A DNA stretch of 64,000 nucleotides from Owenia fusiformis (lineage: Eukaryota > Annelida > Polychaeta > Sabellida > Oweniidae): the NCBI GenBank assembly GCA_903813345.2, contig CAIIXF020000005.1, positions 3,916,356 through 3,980,355 of the forward strand, given 5' to 3'. Positions 14,901 to 25,889 of this stretch are shown piece by piece. The notes under the pieces were generated by a model. The model ran no database searches, was not told the origin of the DNA, and was given only the letters and a program-made list of their open reading frames with translations. Position 1 is the stretch's first letter. Each line of letters starts with the position of its first letter. The position numbers were made by a program, and so were the translations under genes.

Positions 14901-15368
14901 TCACTTTATGCAAGAAATCTTAAAAGATGGCAGCTCACTGGAAATAAGCACTAGATTTTTAAATGATCAATATTGACCATATTAAAACATTTTCTCATGT
15001 TTTGCTAAATATGGAAACTATATATATGATTATAGCTACCATATCAAGAGAGAAAGGGTCTGGCAAGGAATATTCCTTTAAGCAGGGCTTTGTGATAAGT
15101 TGCCATCTTTCAATAAGCAATTAGAAATATACATACAGCCAGTCTTAATGGAGTCACTTAAGGACAAATACAGAGTTATAAAACATTTTAACTTCATTGA
15201 TGATCAGATAAGTCTACCGTTCCATTAAAGTCAATCACTTGAATTAATATAATAATCCTGTTCCTTTTTACACCATAATCACCAATACTACAATTCAAAT
15301 ATACACAAAAATTAGTTCTTTCTCTTTTAAATAATTATTTATCCGTTATACACTTATATTTACCTCAT
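2932..15368 (-). CDS. Secreted animal haem peroxidase (chorion/thyroid peroxidase-like), 16 exons
   Basis: Coding exons in minus order: 15368-15364 (ATG AG only), 13308-13184, 11864-11729, 11058-10883, 10011-9783, 9330-9224, 8881-8780, 7684-7565, 7244-7117, 6721-6473, 5894-5745, 5563-5453, 5059-4920, 4346-4183, 4004-3896, 3008-2932. Every junction is GT-AG and phases match, giving about 709 residues. Residues 1-21 form a signal peptide, and RAKR at 92-95 is a likely furin site ending a propeptide. Seen in the protein: WGQILDHD with Asp197 (haem ester) and distal His198; GDERANE with catalytic Arg337 and haem-ester Glu340; [10 protein letters not shown] with proximal His455; then the usual C-terminal peroxidase segments. 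There are no Ig or LRR domains, so it is not a full peroxidasin. The family oxidises halides or phenols with H2O2. The last codons after 2932 are unresolved. The motifs make the family call firm; the subfamily is open. Confidence 0.92.
3430..3875. repeat. Minisatellite in peroxidase intron 15
   Basis: About 23 degenerate copies of an 18-19 bp unit close to AATGACATATACCCCAGAT, with variants reading ATGAACCCCAGAT or ATGAACCTATGAT. Long minus-strand open frames here ([12 protein letters not shown]-type repeats) are translations of the repeat and are not taken as genes. Confidence 0.85.
5950..6155. repeat. MITE-like palindrome in peroxidase intron 10
   Basis: The left end reads near GCGAAACCTGTACACCTCTGAA and the right end, reversed, near CAGTAAAACCTGTCCAATCC. 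The two arms are imperfect inverted repeats of each other. A related sequence with AGTAGAACCTGTGTAAGTGG lies at 48825-48985. Confidence 0.5.
7741..8510 (+). mobile_element. 5'-truncated LINE fragment (C-terminal end of RT ORF) in peroxidase intron 7
   Basis: Opposite to the host gene, an open frame runs from about 7773 to a stop at 8335-8337. It carries a [16 protein letters not shown] stretch followed by [17 protein letters not shown], the Cys/His region found at the end of many LINE reverse transcriptase proteins in invertebrates. No RT core is present, so the copy is 5'-truncated, as LINEs usually are. A short AT-rich 3' UTR-like tail follows to about 8510. The frame has no internal stop, which suggests a fairly recent insertion. 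I cannot name the clade. Confidence 0.7.
10412..10935 (-). repeat. 62-bp tandem repeat built from the 3' edge of peroxidase exon 4, with its splice donor
   Basis: Exon 4 (10883-11058) ends on the minus strand with a 42-nt segment encoding [14 protein letters not shown], followed by a GTATGAATG donor. The downstream intron repeats that 42-nt segment plus a 20-nt spacer (GTATGAATGGTACATTTCAG) about seven times. Each unit keeps a donor-like GCAG/GTATGA, and the spacer ends in an acceptor-like TTTCAG, so every unit is a potential 42-nt exon that keeps reading phase 1. One unit is rearranged near 10830-10860. Confidence 0.88.
12369..12536. repeat. ~57-bp tandem repeat, three copies
   Basis: Three copies of a unit beginning AACTTGTTAACAAACGTGAC, each followed by a pyrimidine-rich stretch and TTTAAATATAAG-like sequence, in peroxidase intron 2. 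No coding or structural role is apparent. Confidence 0.7.
12537..12795. repeat. Palindromic MITE-like element in peroxidase intron 2
   Basis: The ends GTGCATCCTCC and GGAGGATGCCA are inverted, and inner arms CCCCCTGCTATAA and TTATAGCAGGGGG also pair. The centre is richer in GC than its surroundings. No open frame. Confidence 0.55.
13581..15081. mobile_element. 1.5-kb non-autonomous DNA transposon with ~200-bp inverted ends and TTAA flanks
   Basis: The left end reads TTAAAGGAATATTCCTTGCC and the right end GGCAAGGAATATTCCTTTAA. The next ~200 bp on each side (for example AGCTGCCATCTTTTAA against TTAAAAGATGGCAGCT) remain recognisable inverted repeats. TTAA at both edges fits the target site of piggyBac-type transposons, but no transposase is encoded. 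It sits in peroxidase intron 1. A second, unrelated repeat is nested inside at 13812-14702. Confidence 0.7.
13812..14702. repeat. Nested 'GGCCATTTTGAAA' repeat element
   Basis: The left edge has GTAGCAAATCCCACCGAAC and the right edge GTTCGGTGGGATAATTA, an inverted pair. Inside are four or five degenerate ~170-bp units containing AAATGGCCGCCATTTTGAAA, CTTGAAAAT and CAGCATATAAAATTTGA. Before the right edge is a purine/C-rich GGACGGACGAACGGATGG run. Relatives occur at 25040-25760, 25890-26355 and 43860-43975. Confidence 0.65.
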
Positions 15369-17667
15369 TTTTATAAGTAATCCAGTATGGCTGCCTATTG
15401 TAATAAGGAGTTTCAACTTAACTCCAGGCCATTTAACAGTACACAAGTTATTAGCACTTCCCCTCTAAATAATTTACGTTTTCCAATTGTTAACTCAAAT
15501 AACTTAACACTTGAGTAATGTATGTTTCCTGGACTTTTTAAAATAAAAATGGAGTATGTATCTTTTTAATTAATTTATCTTACTTAATAATTCTACAATG
15601 TTTTGTATCTAGCACACTTAAAGCTGATGTTTTGATTTGTTTAGATTTTGTTCACAGGTTTTCTGTCACTGCATTAAGTGAGGGAGGCCGAAGACAAATC
15701 ACATTTAAGGATGATATTCAGCTGAAAATCAATAATTCCTTCGTTAAAGGACACATAATAAATTCGAACTTCTTTACATCTGCCCAAAGTAGCAAATCCC
15801 CCTAACAAAATTCCTATCTATTCAAATGTTTATCAGATATTATAAATGGCCCAAATCCTTAATAAATGGATAAATGGACAAGAGTTCTTTATCTTTAATA
15901 AAGGTACTAAACATGTATATAATACATATACAGGGTGGTCCAAAAAAAATGGGACACTCGTATTTCAAAAATAAATATTGATTTTCTTGATGAAAACATG
16001 TCATATTATATACCAGTGGATAGGGAATTTACTTATCTTTAATTTGGTATATCATAAGTTCAAATTTATTATAATGTCTGTAATATATAATATGACATGT
16101 TTTCATCAAGAAAATCAATATTTATTTTTGAAATATGAGTGTCCCATTTTTTTGGACCACCCTGTATAATACAGTATTCATGCTTGTACTATGCTCTTTT
16201 GGTTTTGATGAAAAAGATGGCCTTTATTTTAAAGATAACAAACTCTCAGGAGAAGAATCGAAGAACATAGTATTGAACTACTTTTCGGTCCAACTGTAAC
16301 AAATTCTTTTAAACAGAGGCCATTTTAAAACTGAATTCAATATTATTCTCTTCTTGTAAAATATGAACACACTCAACCAACTTTACATACAGTAAGTGTT
16401 TTCACACATACATAAAATCACTATATACAAATGTATGGCTATAATGGCGTTGCTGCCATACACGTTGCTCCAGCTCTTCAACTTCTACTCCAGGAGCAAA
16501 AAAAAAACACTGGCTTAAATCATTTTAAGTTAACATTAAAATCATTTGCATGGCATGATGCATGAAGGGTAGGTCTATGAATGATGATTTAAAGAAAGTT
16601 ATAGGGCAGTGTATGTATATTTGTCCTTGATTAAAAAGTACATGCATCAATAAAGTACATCTAAGTGAATGGCTTATCTATAATTTATGGCCATTTAGAA
16701 GAAGTGAGACATTTACACTGCAAGGTCAAATAGTGCAAAAATACAGCTACACAAAAATGTCATACTTTGTCAACCACACCTTGTGATTTTGAATGACTCG
16801 ATGGGAAAGGGTGCCTCAATAGATATTTACTCTAAAAGTCTAAATCATTTTAATCAACAAAAAAAAAAATTAAAAAAAAAAAATTACGTTATATAAGGCC
16901 ATGACTGAACTAGTCTACTGGAGAAATGCATCCTTATTGAATAGCAGGTTGCATTTTTGGGGTCACCCTGTGAAATCCTCTTAAACATTGATGGAATTTG
17001 ACCAACTGACAAAAGATTTGTTTCCTCAATATACTATATATTCATAACAAATTTCAATACATAATTAAACATTAAAATACAACAATGAATGATAATCAGT
17101 ACACAATTTCAAGAGTATTCTGAATTCCAAAATCTGCTTTCATCAAGATAAAATGCTAAAACGTTAATATACCATCATTATATTACACAATATTTAATAC
17201 ATGTAACATACATGTATATTATTTTAGGCTATTTGTCTTTCAGCTTATGTATATCATTGTTTATATAATGTTATTGTACATGTCTGTTGCAAGCTGAATT
17301 GACAAATTATAGATACAAATTGGCAATTTCTAAAACAATGAGTTCTTCACATGTATACAATATTAACTATTTAGCCAAAGAGGAGAGAAGCTTTATGTTA
17401 GTTCATAGTTGAACTCATAATTACCTCTTTTAAGCACATCACCTTCGTTTGTTGCAAAATGTCATCATATCTTATCTAAACACTACACATTGCTGAGCTG
17501 AATTAATTCACATATTCATATTCCTTATTTGAAATATCAAATGGAGCATGGGATCCCTAGTGTCCATAAAGATACTAGATAGGTATTTTATAGATAGTTT
17601 AACAATTCACATATATACACAATTATATTGATACAACTTTATGTACAATCATTCATAATGCAGATCT
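15369..17667. other. Intergenic region between the peroxidase start and the KANSL3 stop
   Basis: Both genes lie on the minus strand, so this holds the peroxidase upstream region and the KANSL3 3' UTR. Several TTTATT (AATAAA on minus) sites lie at 15.9-17.3 kb. A mariner-like MITE occupies 15931-16164 and an A-run lies at 16860-16885. No further gene is seen. Confidence 0.6.
15931..16164. mobile_element. 234-bp mariner-like MITE with ~83-bp inverted repeats and TA target duplication
   Basis: Begins CAGGGTGGTCCAAAAAAAAT and ends with its complement, ATTTTTTTGGACCACCCTG. It is flanked by TA at 15929-15930 and 16165-16166, the mariner/Tc1 target. The arms match almost perfectly over ~83 bp around a ~65-bp loop, suggesting a young copy. 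No transposase. Confidence 0.85.
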
Positions 17668-20600
17668 CTATGAATAAGAGTCAAACTGTCTTGGAGTGCG
17701 TACCCTCCTTGTTCTTGTTGATGCGACAGTTCTCTCAACCTCCTTGGCTTCCGATGTACTCTTTCTTTTAGGCCGGCCTTTAGCTACACTTCCTCCAGTC
17801 TTGGGTTTCTTCGAAACACTCTGGACTGCCTCCTCTGACGGTGAGGAGCTTGTGCTGGTTTTAGTGCAAGAGGCAGTAACATTTTTAGACTCAGATTCAC
17901 TTTGAGATGCACTTGTTGCACTTTGAGATGCACTTGTTACACTTTGGGATGCATTTTTTACACTTTCTGATGTGCTTGTTACACTTTGAGATGCACTTGT
18001 TACACTTTGAGATGCACTTGTTACACTTTGGGATGCACTTGTTACACTTGAAGCTGCACTAGTAACATTTTGAGATTCACCAGAACTACTTTGATTTACA
18101 AGTGCAGACACACTAATTACACTTTCAGAAGAACTAGTTAAACTTTGAGATGTTACAGTTACAGTTTGTGATGTTACAATATTGTCAGATTCACTCTGCA
18201 AAACAACTGGAGCACACTGAGATGTATTAATCCCAGCACCTTCTTGCTCTGAAGACTCTGTACTGGCATCCATGTGTTTCACTAATATTTCTTCAATTTT
18301 CTTTTGCGATATCATTCTCGGCTCCAAGTGTTTCACAGGGGTTGTCGGAATAGAGTCCAGAACAATTGGGGCGGGAGATTTAATAGTGGGACTTTTAGCC
18401 TCGGGAACATGCTTCGTGGGAGTGTTATCATTTTTTGGGATTATTTTAACAGTTGTTACTGTAGTTGGAGTAGCAGCATTTATGGAAACAATTTGTGGTA
18501 AAGTAGAAGCTTTCTGAGGTTGGAGCTTTGTCGGGGATGTTGCTGTAGAGCCACCTAGTGTCACCTTTGTTGGGGTAGTTGCATTCCTCTGACTTATTGT
18601 AGCAGCATATGATGCAGCCACAGTTGTAGATGTTTTCACTAAAGAACTTTTTGAAGACACTAAGGATGCAATGTCAGTAGTAATACTGGACTGCATAGTA
18701 GACTGACGCACAGATGTGGGGTTCCCAGTTTGCAATGCAGGAGTAATATTGGACTGTGTAGTAGACTGACGCGCAGATGTGGGGTTTCCAGATTGCAATG
18801 CAGGAGTTTGTCTGATAGGTGGTGTCAACGAAGTCCCCATGGTTTGTAACGCCTCTCTCATGATTGGTCGACTCTCGATGAGGGACGATACTTTCCCAAG
18901 AGTTTCTGCAGGGACTAATTTATGTCGGGACATCAGAGAAGATGAAGCACTGCTGTTAGTTGATCCAGTTCTGTGAGTGGAGGGAACAGTAGAGGGTTTA
19001 GTCACAGTTGTGTATGTCACTAACGTTGATGGAGCGCTTCCTGCTACTAAAATACCTTTTGTAACAGATACTTGCAATGGGCTGGTCTTACTGGGACCGG
19101 AAATCTCTATGGGGTGACTCATCATTTTAGCTTGGGCTGAATTCTCACTGGAACTGTTCAACATCTTAGCTTGCGTGATATCAGCAGTTCCAGGGGTAAA
19201 ACTAGCAGTCAAAGGAAAGTCATGGAATTGATTCTTCCGTATAGCTTCTAGTTGATCTTTGTCCATCTCATTAAGCACTTCAGGGGTATCATCATCCAAA
19301 CCCTCAGCATCAATCAATGCATCTTCATCATCCTTTTCAATGACTTGTTTTTCAGGTGTAGGTGTAAGCTGTGCTTGTATCACAGGCTTATTGGTGGATG
19401 CCACAGGTGTGGCATATATGCTTCCCTTAGTAAGGCTTGCCAGTAGGTGCTGAATCTGACTGGTTGAGGTTGCTGGCCCACTTACATGAACCATCAGACC
19501 CCCTTGTTGGCCAGGTGACTTCGCCATTAGACTCGCCTTACTCATCCCAGGCATCCCAGATAGAGTTCCTAGTGTATAAGGAAGACTACATACTGGAGAG
19601 GATGGGTGAGGGGATGCTCCTCGACTTAATGACAAACTCTGAAAATAGAAAACAGAAGTGCCACATTTAGAACATTAATTCAAAGTTCATAATATCAAAA
19701 CATGTGAAAGTGGTTGATTAGCATGAATATAAAATTAAAATGGATAAGTAAACCATACAAAGAACACGAATCACATTTTGTCTTGTACAAAATGTTTAGA
19801 TTATTATAAAGAGAATACATGTAATAATAGCATAATTCTAATCAAAGCCTGAATGCTCTCTATATTCTACAGTCTGATTTACTATATTGTACTAAAGGCT
19901 CAATTATTGTCATCTGATTGAAGTCTATTTAGGTCAATGGCTCATCAGAGTTTAATATCGGTCACCAAACACAACATATGTAGTCACTAAAGGGTGATGA
20001 TGTATTACTACAGCTATGAACTCACCTGCTTATCTGCCCCAAGGGAATCTAGTTTAACAGGTGACATAGTGCGTGCCATGACAATCTGTCTCACACCAGG
20101 TGTTGTCGTGGTGCCATGCTGGAATATGATGCTCTGTCCCTGCCCAGCCCTGCCTACCTGACTGGTGGGGGGAGAGATCCCCTGTAGGGAGCCTATACCC
20201 CCTAGGGTTGTAGAAAGAGGGCTGCCACCCTTGTGGGACCCTGTGGGGCTTGACGTCACTGGAGGTTGGTTCACTGAAATTAAGTGAAATTGAATTGAAT
20301 TATCAATTCATATTTAATCCATTTGATGATGTTATCATTAGCTTGGTAAAGATCTGATAATATTTGATGAAGTGTAACCATTGGACCAAAATGTGTAGGA
20401 TTCTCTTTATTTCATCCACAGCCCAAATATATTTTTAGAAATACAATGGATCAAATTAAAGAGTTGTAGAATGTTGCAATGTCCAATAAACTCACTACTT
20501 TAGAGCACATTTGACAAATGGCACAGAACACTCTGACATGTTCATTTTCATTATCTGGCCATGACCATGGATAGACATATATATTATGATATTTTTATGA

Positions 20601-22295
20601 AGCAATAAATATCTCTTAATAAAATAAAAAAGTTAAAAATAAAAAAATGGATAGACAAAAAAGCAAGTTGTAAGCAAATCTCACCCATGAAAATATACAT
20701 TATGTCATTAGATTATGTGACCTTAATTTCAGTTTATACCTTGTGAAGTCAGCAATCCAGTGAGTTCAAATGCTCCAGGGATGTGTTTCAGTTGAGTCAC
20801 TGGGCTGGTAATAGGTGGCACTGTCTCATTATCCGGGCTACTCATTGATCGTATCGTACGCTTCTTTGCACTGCCACGCATACCATCATCTTGCTTCTTA
20901 CGTTTTGTAGGCGTCTTTTTTCCTGAAATATTTTTGTGCAATTAATTTTCAAATGTTTGGATAAATCAGCATAGGAAACCCAAAGCCAGGTACTATAAGT
21001 TATTGAATGATTTGAAGTGCAATACAGGATATATTCTGTTCGAGAAATTCCGTATTGGAACGAGACGAAGTCGAGTGCCAATACAGAATATCGAGACAGA
21101 ATATATCCTGTATTGCACTTCAAATCATTCAATAACGTTTTTATCGTGTTATCCTCTGTATTGCTACTGAGATTGTCTCCTCCGTACCAATATTTTCTGT
21201 ATTGCGACGGAGATGATCAACGCGGACAATCTCAGTAGCAATACAGATTGGTACAGCACAAGAACTGACCAATCAGAGGGCTTCATTTTACAGATCATAC
21301 GATAAACTTATATATCACATAGTACATTTTAACGTAACATAACAGTTTGACCGGTACTTAATCATTGCAAAAATGTTCCCAATAAACAGGTCTGCTTTTG
21401 CTGAGCCCGGAATAACAAGGCATTGAAAATATATTTGATAACAATAATTTAATGTACCTAATAGCTTTTGCTGTCAGCTTGGAGCAGCATGGCACTGAAC
21501 TGATGGTGCATAAATGTTTAAAAAAAACTACTTGAAAGAATTACAGTAAATATTTGATGAATATTTAATAGCATTATAATGTACCTAATAATTTTTGTGC
21601 TTGTAGCTGCATGGCTATTGTCTGGTGCTGTTGCTGCTGTCGGATCTTGTTCTGTATGAAAGACTCAAACACTGACTGTGCACTTGTCATCTGGCCATCA
21701 GAATTCAGCTTACGGTTACGTGGTGCCTTCAGGGCATGGCCAGCAGAGGCAAGAGACATCAACTGTGAAAAAGACACTCAAATATACTTTCAAATATTCC
21801 CTTCTTCTCAGTCAGACAAGCTATGTACTAATGGCATTTTGAGTGAAGAGAAAATAAAAAAATAATGAAATTTGAATGCAGAGACTTTATAAATAAATAG
21901 TAAAAATAATTAACATTATTCTGGATGAAACACTTCTGCCTAAATCTACAAAACAAAACATTGAAACAGTAATTGTTTGTTAAATATATATTTTCAATGG
22001 TGTAAAATTTACTTAACCCCCACCTATGTCCCTCCTTTTCTAATTCTTATCAATTAATTAGTTAGTTCTTATTAATTAATTAGTCAATATTATTTCTCAC
22101 CTCCACTGGGGTAGAAGGAGTGCTTGACCTTGACACTGACTTTTGGGGGGAGGGAAAGTCCACATGCATGTCTGATGTGTCCCTTGAATGTTTCCTCTTC
22201 TTTGGTTTCTTGCCTTCTAAATCTGCATGGAGATTGTCCAGCGTTGTAGGAATATTCTGAGTCAACACTCCACCCAGAAACTCTGAGATTTCATC
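17668..22295 (-). CDS. KANSL3: KANSL3 (NSL complex subunit 3), C-terminal five exons
   Basis: Minus exons 22295-22101, 21762-21585, 20922-20740, 20273-20026 and 19638-17668 (stop at 17670-17668) join in phase. The first begins DEISEFLGGVLTQ, continuing directly from the exon ending at 61226 (phase 0 on both sides), and a later exon has AFELTGLLTS, a stretch I recognise from vertebrate KANSL3. KANSL3 is a scaffold subunit of the NSL complex that directs the MOF/KAT8 histone H4 acetyltransferase to promoters. This half is long, Ser/Thr-rich and probably disordered: a basic KKPKKRKH cluster near the start, polar repeats in the large last exon (heptads near 17890-18065), and an AT-hook-like GRPKRK near the C-terminus. 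The 656-codon last exon is much less conserved than the hydrolase-like half. Confidence 0.85.
17890..18065 (-). repeat. Coding heptad repeat in the KANSL3 last exon
   Basis: About eight 21-bp units encode SVTSASQ-like heptads (variants SVTSTSE, SVKNASQ, SATSASQ). Units are nearly identical at DNA level, so the array is young and probably length-variable. A second, two-copy repeat of about 20 residues (PALQxGNPTSxRQST) lies near 18680-18800. Confidence 0.85.
20998..21247. repeat. Double-hairpin element in a KANSL3 intron
   Basis: The first hairpin has perfect arms of about 41 bp (starts GTTATTGAATGATTTGAAGT; mirrored up to 21137) around a loop with ACGAGACGAAGTCGAGT. The second hairpin follows at once, with arms TCTGTATTGCTACTGAGATT near 21155 and its complement ending at 21247. 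Very similar arm design to the elements at 1660-2129 and 49877-50432. Confidence 0.8.
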
Positions 22296-22740
22296 CTGAA
22301 ACACACAAACAGGACATTTTAGACATTAAGCTTTAAGTTTTCTTGAAGAATATTCAGTATGATAGGAATGTTCAAACTCAAGATTTCATCCTGAAACACA
22401 CAAACAGGACATTTTAGACATTAAGCTTTAACCTTTTCTTAAAGAATAACCAGTAAACAAAGAATTTTAAAACTTAAGATTTCATCCTGAAACACACATA
22501 CGAGACATTTTAGCTATAGACCTTCTATATTCTGCATGGAGATCTTCAGTGTGCTTGGAATATTTGGAATCAACGATCCACCAAGTAATTCAAATTTTAT
22601 CCTGACATGTAAACACACATACATGATATTTTAGACATGAAGCCTTTACTCTGCATGGAATAAATGTGCAAGAGATTTTCCAAGTCAACCTCCACCCAGA
22701 AAGACATTTTAGACAGAGATATTTTCAGAGGACTCAGGTT
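22296..22740 (-). repeat. Tandem degenerate copies of a KANSL3 exon edge with its splice acceptor
   Basis: Immediately upstream (minus sense) of the exon at 22295-22101, the intron holds three further copies of the acceptor and start of that exon (around 22380-22400, 22480-22500 and 22595-22700). Copies 2 and 3 keep GTTTCAG followed by GATGAAATCTT; the fourth reads GTCAGGATAAAATTTGA and meets a stop at once. Confidence 0.75.
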
Positions 22741-23690
22741 CATTAAAGGCAGGTTCATTAAAGATTTATTTTATCAAGGAATTTCATTTCACCTGTACAA
22801 GTAAGCCATTAAATCACGGAGAAGCTTTAATGAAATTGATCCTCTCTTGGTATAAAATCCATATTATGCAATTATTTACCATCCATTAATTCAGTTTTTC
22901 CTAAGACGCCATATAAATACAATGGTAATGCAAATATACTTCTATAGAAATTGCTGAGCAAATTGATCTGCTTCAATTACAAGGCAAGTTTAGGCTATTA
23001 ATTTTTTTAGTAACTACAACAAACTAATGAACATACTTGTCAATGACTGCAAAACTTTGTTCGGTAGGATAATAACATTCCTCATCTATACTCTAGAATA
23101 CATTCTATTAAAGGGGCAATAAGGACTGTAGAGAGAATTTTTTATTTTTTCTGAGCTATCAGGTCAACATTTGGCTTAAAATCTTCTTTGACATACCTAT
23201 TTTCTTAAAATGTGTGGATAAACTATCAATTTCAGCATTTAGAAGTGTAAATTCAGTTCAAAGCTTCTATAAAGGGAGTCCCACTTATAGATTTTTAAGA
23301 TTCACCACATTTCAAGAGGAATATCAGCTGAAATAATGTTCATCCAGGGGATTTCTTTGTAGATAATAAATGTTAGTCCTGATGAAATATCAAAACAAAA
23401 ATATATAATTTGACACTGGTCGTTGATCGTTGAATGGCCCCCCTGCACTAATTGTTGCACCTTTAAGTAAATTAATTGAGAGATTTAAAAACTAACTGAA
23501 ATATTTGTTGTCTTTATACCATAAATGGCCCCTAGGAGTCAGGACTAGAACTTGGAATAAATTTGAAATAGAGGTTTCTGCCTTATTAAAAGTGTTGGCC
23601 TTTCGTTATATATTTTCAAAATGAACCATTTCACATGAACATATAAAGTATTGCCTGGACACTCAGGCAGACTGAATGACAGGCTTTCAG
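22741..23690. other. Non-coding part of the KANSL3 giant intron
   Basis: AT-rich sequence with no recognisable gene, RNA or repeat structure. Confidence 0.5.
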
Positions 23691-24310
23691 TCTATAACCC
23701 TACCAGACTTTAACCCTACCAGACTTTAACCCTACCAGACTTTAACCCTACCAGACTTTAACCCTATCAGTCTATAACCCTACCAGTCTATAATGGCCTA
23801 GTCACATAGCCCGGCCGATGTCCGGCATCGGTAGAGCTCGGTGGTTTTTTTTGGTGCCACCGAGCTCTCCTCATCGGAAGCAGAGCTCGGTGACGTGAAC
23901 GGACTCCGTCTGGACATCTTCAGGTACTATACTTTCCAAGGCTCTGTCCCACATCGGCCGGAGCTCGGTCGGAGCTCGGCCGGTGTCCGTTAAAAAAACC
24001 TCGTCCTCTGGTTGTCTCAGATGCACGGGACACCGACCGATACTCGGCCGTGCACCGGCCGACGTGTGTTCTGATGTGGTTACGATGGGGCTGCGATGAG
24101 GGAGCTCGGTGAGAGCCCGGTGAAATTTAACTCCGAAGTTAAAATTTCACCGAGCTGCCACCGATGCTGTTTTAAGCAACAAACGCCACGGATGTCCGGC
24201 CGGTGTCCGGCCGGTGTTCGGCCGAGTTCGGTGAAAATTGCATCGCTGACTCATCGGAACCTCATCGGCCGGGCTATGTGACTAGGCCATAACCCTACCA
24301 GTCTATATAT
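23690..24310. repeat. ~18-bp minisatellite interrupted by a transposon
   Basis: Five to seven copies of a TTTAACCCTACCAGAC / TATAACCCTACCAGTC unit occupy 23690-23793 and resume at 24290-24306 after the insertion at 23794-24289. Confidence 0.8.
23794..24289. mobile_element. GC-rich PIF/Harbinger-like MITE (496 bp) with TAA target duplication
   Basis: The ends TGGCCTAGTCACATAGCCC and GGGCTATGTGACTAGGCCA are perfect inverted repeats extending to CATCGGCCGGG, flanked by TAA on both sides (23791-23793 and 24290-24292). A three-base TWA target is typical of PIF/Harbinger. The core is far richer in GC than its surroundings and full of GAGCTCGGT and TCGGCCGG motifs forming internal hairpins. No transposase. 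Its insertion into a minisatellite gives clear boundaries. Confidence 0.82.
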
Positions 24311-25039
24311 ATTCATGCAGAAAATTACCTAATAAGCAATCAATATGATGCAGTCCTTAAATCATGACAAGAAGCATTTATTTCACATGCAAACTCCCAT
24401 GAAATTAAAACCTTATCAGCAATACAACATACAATATCCTTACTCTCTTATCTTAATTTATTAAGCACTGTGCTCATTAATGAATACTCATGGGTATTGG
24501 ATATCAAAATAGTGACTTTGCAGTAATAGACCTCTCTCAAATATTATTGGGATGATTATTGACTATTTCTAGTATAGTGTAGTGATACAACTTTTTCTAA
24601 ATTATTAATATACATTGTACTTGAAAAAATTACTTTTGAACAACCAGGTTGGAGGTTGATGTTTTGCTTATAATTAGCAAGCATCTTTTTACTTAGATGG
24701 AGCGGGCTCAAATACCAGCAAAGATATTGTTTTTTTCTTTTTTGGACCACAATAAATTTTCCCGATCTCTTTTCATATGACATATTGTCATAGATTTATT
24801 ACTTTTAGTGGTTTTAATTTAGAGATTAAATGTAATGTCCCTTTAATTTCTAGCATGTTTGATTAATTTGGATGTTTCCTTGATTTGGCATTTGATGAAA
24901 TTAAGCAAACGGAATGGAATGAACTTGAACTTGTAATCATTGTAAATGTCCATTTAATCTTCCTCTGGATACTCTGGACCAGTTTATATTAGATTTTATC
25001 TGATTCTATGGTATAAACAAGACAGTAATGGTCCATTAT

Positions 25040-25760
25040 TTCCCTTGTTTAATAGGCCTGGAATCCTTATAAGACCAACCCTGGTTGTTATCCCATTGAG
25101 TTGGGGGATATAGAGAACTGTTCTCTGTCTGCTGGTGAGCCGTAATTTTGAAAAAACAGCGGCCATTTTTACATGTTTTATTTTAGATTTTCACTATAAC
25201 TTGAAAAGTATTAGAAATATTTTGTTGAAATTTCAAATGTGATATTACAAGCATTCCACTTTCTTATGACAATATGGCTAGTGAGTGGCCAATTTGAAAA
25301 ATGATGGCCATTTTTTATGCTTTTTTTAAATTGTTGCTATAACTGGAAAAAAATAGAGGAGCGATTTTGTTGAAATTTTATGAGTGAATACTGTACTGAG
25401 AAGCATAAACTATCCAATGACACTTTAGGTAAAAAGTGGCCAATTTGAAAAAGGTGGCCATTTTTATGTGTGTTATTCTACATTTTTGCTAACTGAAAAA
25501 GTAGTGGAGCAATTTTGTTGAAATTTTATTATGTGAATAGTGAGATTATTGTTTTCATGTGATACTTAGAATTATAGTGCACTAATGATAATTTGGCTAA
25601 AAGGTGGCCATTTCCAAAAATGGCAGCCACAGCTTTTCGATCAGATTTGCTGCGCCAAGTTGAAAAATACATTCTAAATATTACATTGCTACTTCTTAAT
25701 TCAGATTTCATTTTGTTAGTTTTGGATTTGCTACTCTAAGGAGTAGGAGTAAGCAGTTTT
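25040..25760. repeat. 'GGCCATTTTT' family repeat, copy 1
   Basis: Starts near TTATCCCATTGAGTTGGGGGATA and ends near GATTTGCTACTCTAAGGAGT, with three or four ~150-bp units each containing AAAATGGTGGCCATTTTTxxxTG and AATTTTGTTGAAATTTTAT. It is oriented opposite to the copy at 25890-26355. Confidence 0.6.
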
Positions 25761-25889
25761 CAGTTTAGAATTTATATAATAAAGAATTTGATACTGACAC
25801 TGGAATTTTACATCATAAAGCATCACAAATAACAAGGCTTAATTTTCCTTGGAAATGACTGATGTGGTATATGATTAGTCCTACCTGAT

